DNA of 64,000 nucleotides from Candidatus Onthovicinus excrementipullorum (GTDB lineage: Bacteria; Bacillota; Clostridia; Oscillospirales; Acutalibacteraceae). The notes beneath the pieces are model-generated. The model searched no databases and was not told the origin of the DNA. It saw only the letters and a program-made list of their open reading frames with translations. The position numbers and the translations under genes were made by a program. Shown here piece after piece: positions 63,977 through 64,000 of this stretch; position 1 is the first letter of the stretch; each line of letters opens with the position of its first letter. The DNA lies in contig DVHG01000003.1 of NCBI GenBank assembly GCA_018712345.1, forward strand, positions 46,035 to 110,034, written 5' to 3'.

Positions 63977-64000
63977 TAAAATCATCAAAAAAAAAAAAAA

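Noticed and set aside
63987..64000. Run of A at the right edge
   Set aside because: It could be a natural homopolymer or an assembly edge; the window ends inside it, so nothing can be concluded.

Overview
The window looks like a chromosomal segment of an anaerobic, spore-forming Clostridia member, probably a gut Oscillospiraceae-type organism. The evidence is a complete SCIFF locus (a 45-residue, six-cysteine peptide plus its radical SAM maturase), SpoIIM and a SpoVB-like flippase, PerR and Rex redox sensors, DivIVA/SepF division proteins, many intracellular glycoside hydrolases, sigma-A-like promoters with 17-nt spacers, and frequent TTG/GTG starts. No rRNA, CRISPR array, prophage or intact insertion sequence was seen.

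Layout. 1-3.2 kb: the end of a GPH-type sugar symporter and a GH3 beta-glucosidase. 3.3-8 kb: a prolyl-tRNA editing protein, then a MarR-regulated heterodimeric ABC exporter. 8.2-12 kb: an acn-icd-rex operon whose promoter carries a Rex-like operator. 12.2-19.6 kb: ftsK/spoIIIE, a metallo-beta-lactamase-fold protein with DUF3006, yajC, a TIGR04086 membrane protein, scfA-scfB (ranthipeptide) and spoIIM. 19.6-22.5 kb: a Xer-type recombinase beside a 1.8-kb gene-poor region that holds a frameshifted sigma-factor relic. 22.5-30.9 kb: DUF1292, SpoVB-like flippase, NagD-like phosphatase, GH29 fucosidase, a glycosidase-like lipoprotein, small zinc and membrane proteins, perR and a DEDDh exonuclease.

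30.9-46.1 kb is a near-continuous minus-strand run: miaB, ylbF-like, mutS, mutL, miaA, hlyD-like, yggS, sepF, divIVA, lspA, rluD, a Cof-type HAD and split transketolase. It links tRNA modification, mismatch repair, division-site proteins, lipoprotein processing and carbon metabolism. 46.2-52.7 kb holds a D-aminoacylase-like amidohydrolase, a GH2 and a GH36 alpha-galactosidase. The GH36 leader is a striking structured stretch: a 60-nt four-way junction between two 55-nt repeats. 53.1-58.8 kb: initiator tRNA-Met, an ion transporter, an XRE-type membrane regulator, GH16, DUF1905 and enolase. 58.9-64 kb: a YeiH-family membrane protein and a second ABC pair behind a promoter with a cre-like palindrome.

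The most original signals are the GH36 leader structure, the closed Rex loop on aconitase/isocitrate dehydrogenase, a ribosome binding site buried in the terminator between yajC and its neighbour, the hairpin separating scfA from scfB, and the sigma-factor relic. All functional calls come from reading motifs in the translated sequence; no database search was run.
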